Of a stretch of DNA of 5,570 nucleotides, positions 5,245-5,570 are shown one piece after another. Each line of letters begins with the position of its first letter. Positions within the stretch are counted from its first letter, which is position 1. The DNA is taken from positions 1 through 5,570 of the forward strand of contig WJLO01000024.1 in NCBI GenBank assembly GCA_014728425.1, written 5' to 3'. Origin of the DNA: Minisyncoccota bacterium. GTDB taxonomy: Bacteria > Patescibacteriota > Microgenomatia > UBA1400 > PJMF01. The notes beneath the pieces were generated by a model. That model was not told the DNA's origin. It worked only from the letters and a program-made list of their open reading frames with translations, and did not search any database. The translations under genes and the position numbers were made by a program.

Positions 5245-5570
5245 ATGAGCAAGTTGCTTTACCACCCAGTAGTAATACTTATTTTCACTCTTTTAAGTGT
5301 AACGCTATCAGTATCTTTGTATCAAAGCTTAACAAAAACACATCAAGCCAGAGAGAATCTTAGCATATTGAAAAAAGAAATCAATCAGCAAACTAGCCAA
5401 ATTACTGCAACCCAAGAACAATTAAACCAGGCTCAAACACCATTGGTGCAAGAAAAAATCTGGCGCGATGAATTACTCCTACAAAAACAAGGTGAATACA
5501 TTGTGCAGCTACCAGAATTAGATAAAGCTGAACAACTAATCACCCCCACCCCAACTGCAAGTCCTTGGCA
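5245..5570 (+). CDS. FtsB/DivIC-like septum formation initiator (partial, C-terminus off the right edge)
   Basis: The frame runs open from ATG 5245 to the window edge (108 codons plus two bases). The layout is that of FtsB/DivIC: a very short N-terminus, one membrane segment (about 8-27), a Gln-rich coiled coil (about 30-68), then a motif with the family pattern R-x-E-L-x-L-x-K-x-G-E-x-I/V-x-x-x-P at 74-90 (WRDELLLQKQGEYIVQLPE, 73-91). FtsB/DivIC partners FtsL and FtsQ/DivIB and helps activate septal wall synthesis. After residue 98 comes a Thr/Pro-rich stretch (TPTPTASPW), probably close to the true C-terminus. Overall similarity in this family is low, so the call rests on architecture plus that motif. 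The only Shine-Dalgarno-like AGGA (5228-5231) is 13 bases before ATG. It is the only plus-strand gene, divergent from the recombinase. Confidence 0.72.
   Translation, partial: MSKLLYHPVVILIFTLLSVTLSVSLYQSLTKTHQARENLSILKKEINQQTSQITATQEQLNQAQTPLVQEKIWRDELLLQKQGEYIVQLPELDKAEQLITPTPTASPW

Noticed and set aside
1..5570. CRISPR array, insertion sequence, toxin-antitoxin or defence system
   Set aside because: No regularly spaced repeats, transposase, nuclease-effector or small toxin gene pair was found on either strand.

Overview
The window is an AT-rich bacterial chromosomal segment carrying five protein genes, all of housekeeping type. Four lie on the minus strand (in transcription order: a Xer-type tyrosine recombinase, trpS, ftsH, and polA, which runs off the left edge). 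The fifth, an FtsB/DivIC-like division gene, lies on the plus strand and runs off the right edge. Deviations in the proteins suggest a deep-branching lineage, and I favour a Patescibacteria/CPR-type organism. These are a leucine at the FtsH pore position that is usually phenylalanine, a long low-complexity N-terminal tail on FtsH, and a minimal FtsB-like protein with a Pro/Thr-rich tail. This placement is inference from protein character, not a database result. TGA acts as a normal stop (it ends trpS at the expected length), so the UGA=Gly code of Gracilibacteria/Absconditabacteria is not supported.

Layout: 1-842 (minus) is the N-terminal 5'-3' exonuclease domain of DNA polymerase I. 843-922 is a short gap with a candidate polA promoter and a hairpin over the ftsH stop codon. 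923-3037 (minus) is FtsH. 3038-3075 is a 38-base gap holding an extended -10 element. 3076-4065 (minus) is tryptophanyl-tRNA synthetase. 4066-4281 is the largest non-coding stretch (216 bases), with a candidate terminator for the recombinase gene, a dyad, a consensus -10 box and the trpS ribosome-binding site. 4282-5151 (minus) is the recombinase. 5152-5244 is a divergent promoter region with a notable inverted repeat. 5245-5570 (plus) is the FtsB/DivIC-like gene.

The genes do not form one known pathway. They cover DNA repair and Okazaki-fragment processing (polA), membrane proteolysis (ftsH), translation (trpS), chromosome-dimer resolution or integration (recombinase) and septum formation (FtsB-like). 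Candidate promoters in most gaps suggest several short transcription units rather than one operon. The most distinctive observation is that the polA and ftsH start codons each lie only 7-8 bases downstream of an extended -10 element (TGTTA-N-AAT), which predicts leaderless or nearly leaderless mRNAs. I see no defence system, CRISPR array, RNA gene, insertion sequence or clear mobile-element boundary. No undescribed multi-gene system is supported here; the interesting points are local regulatory and active-site features.
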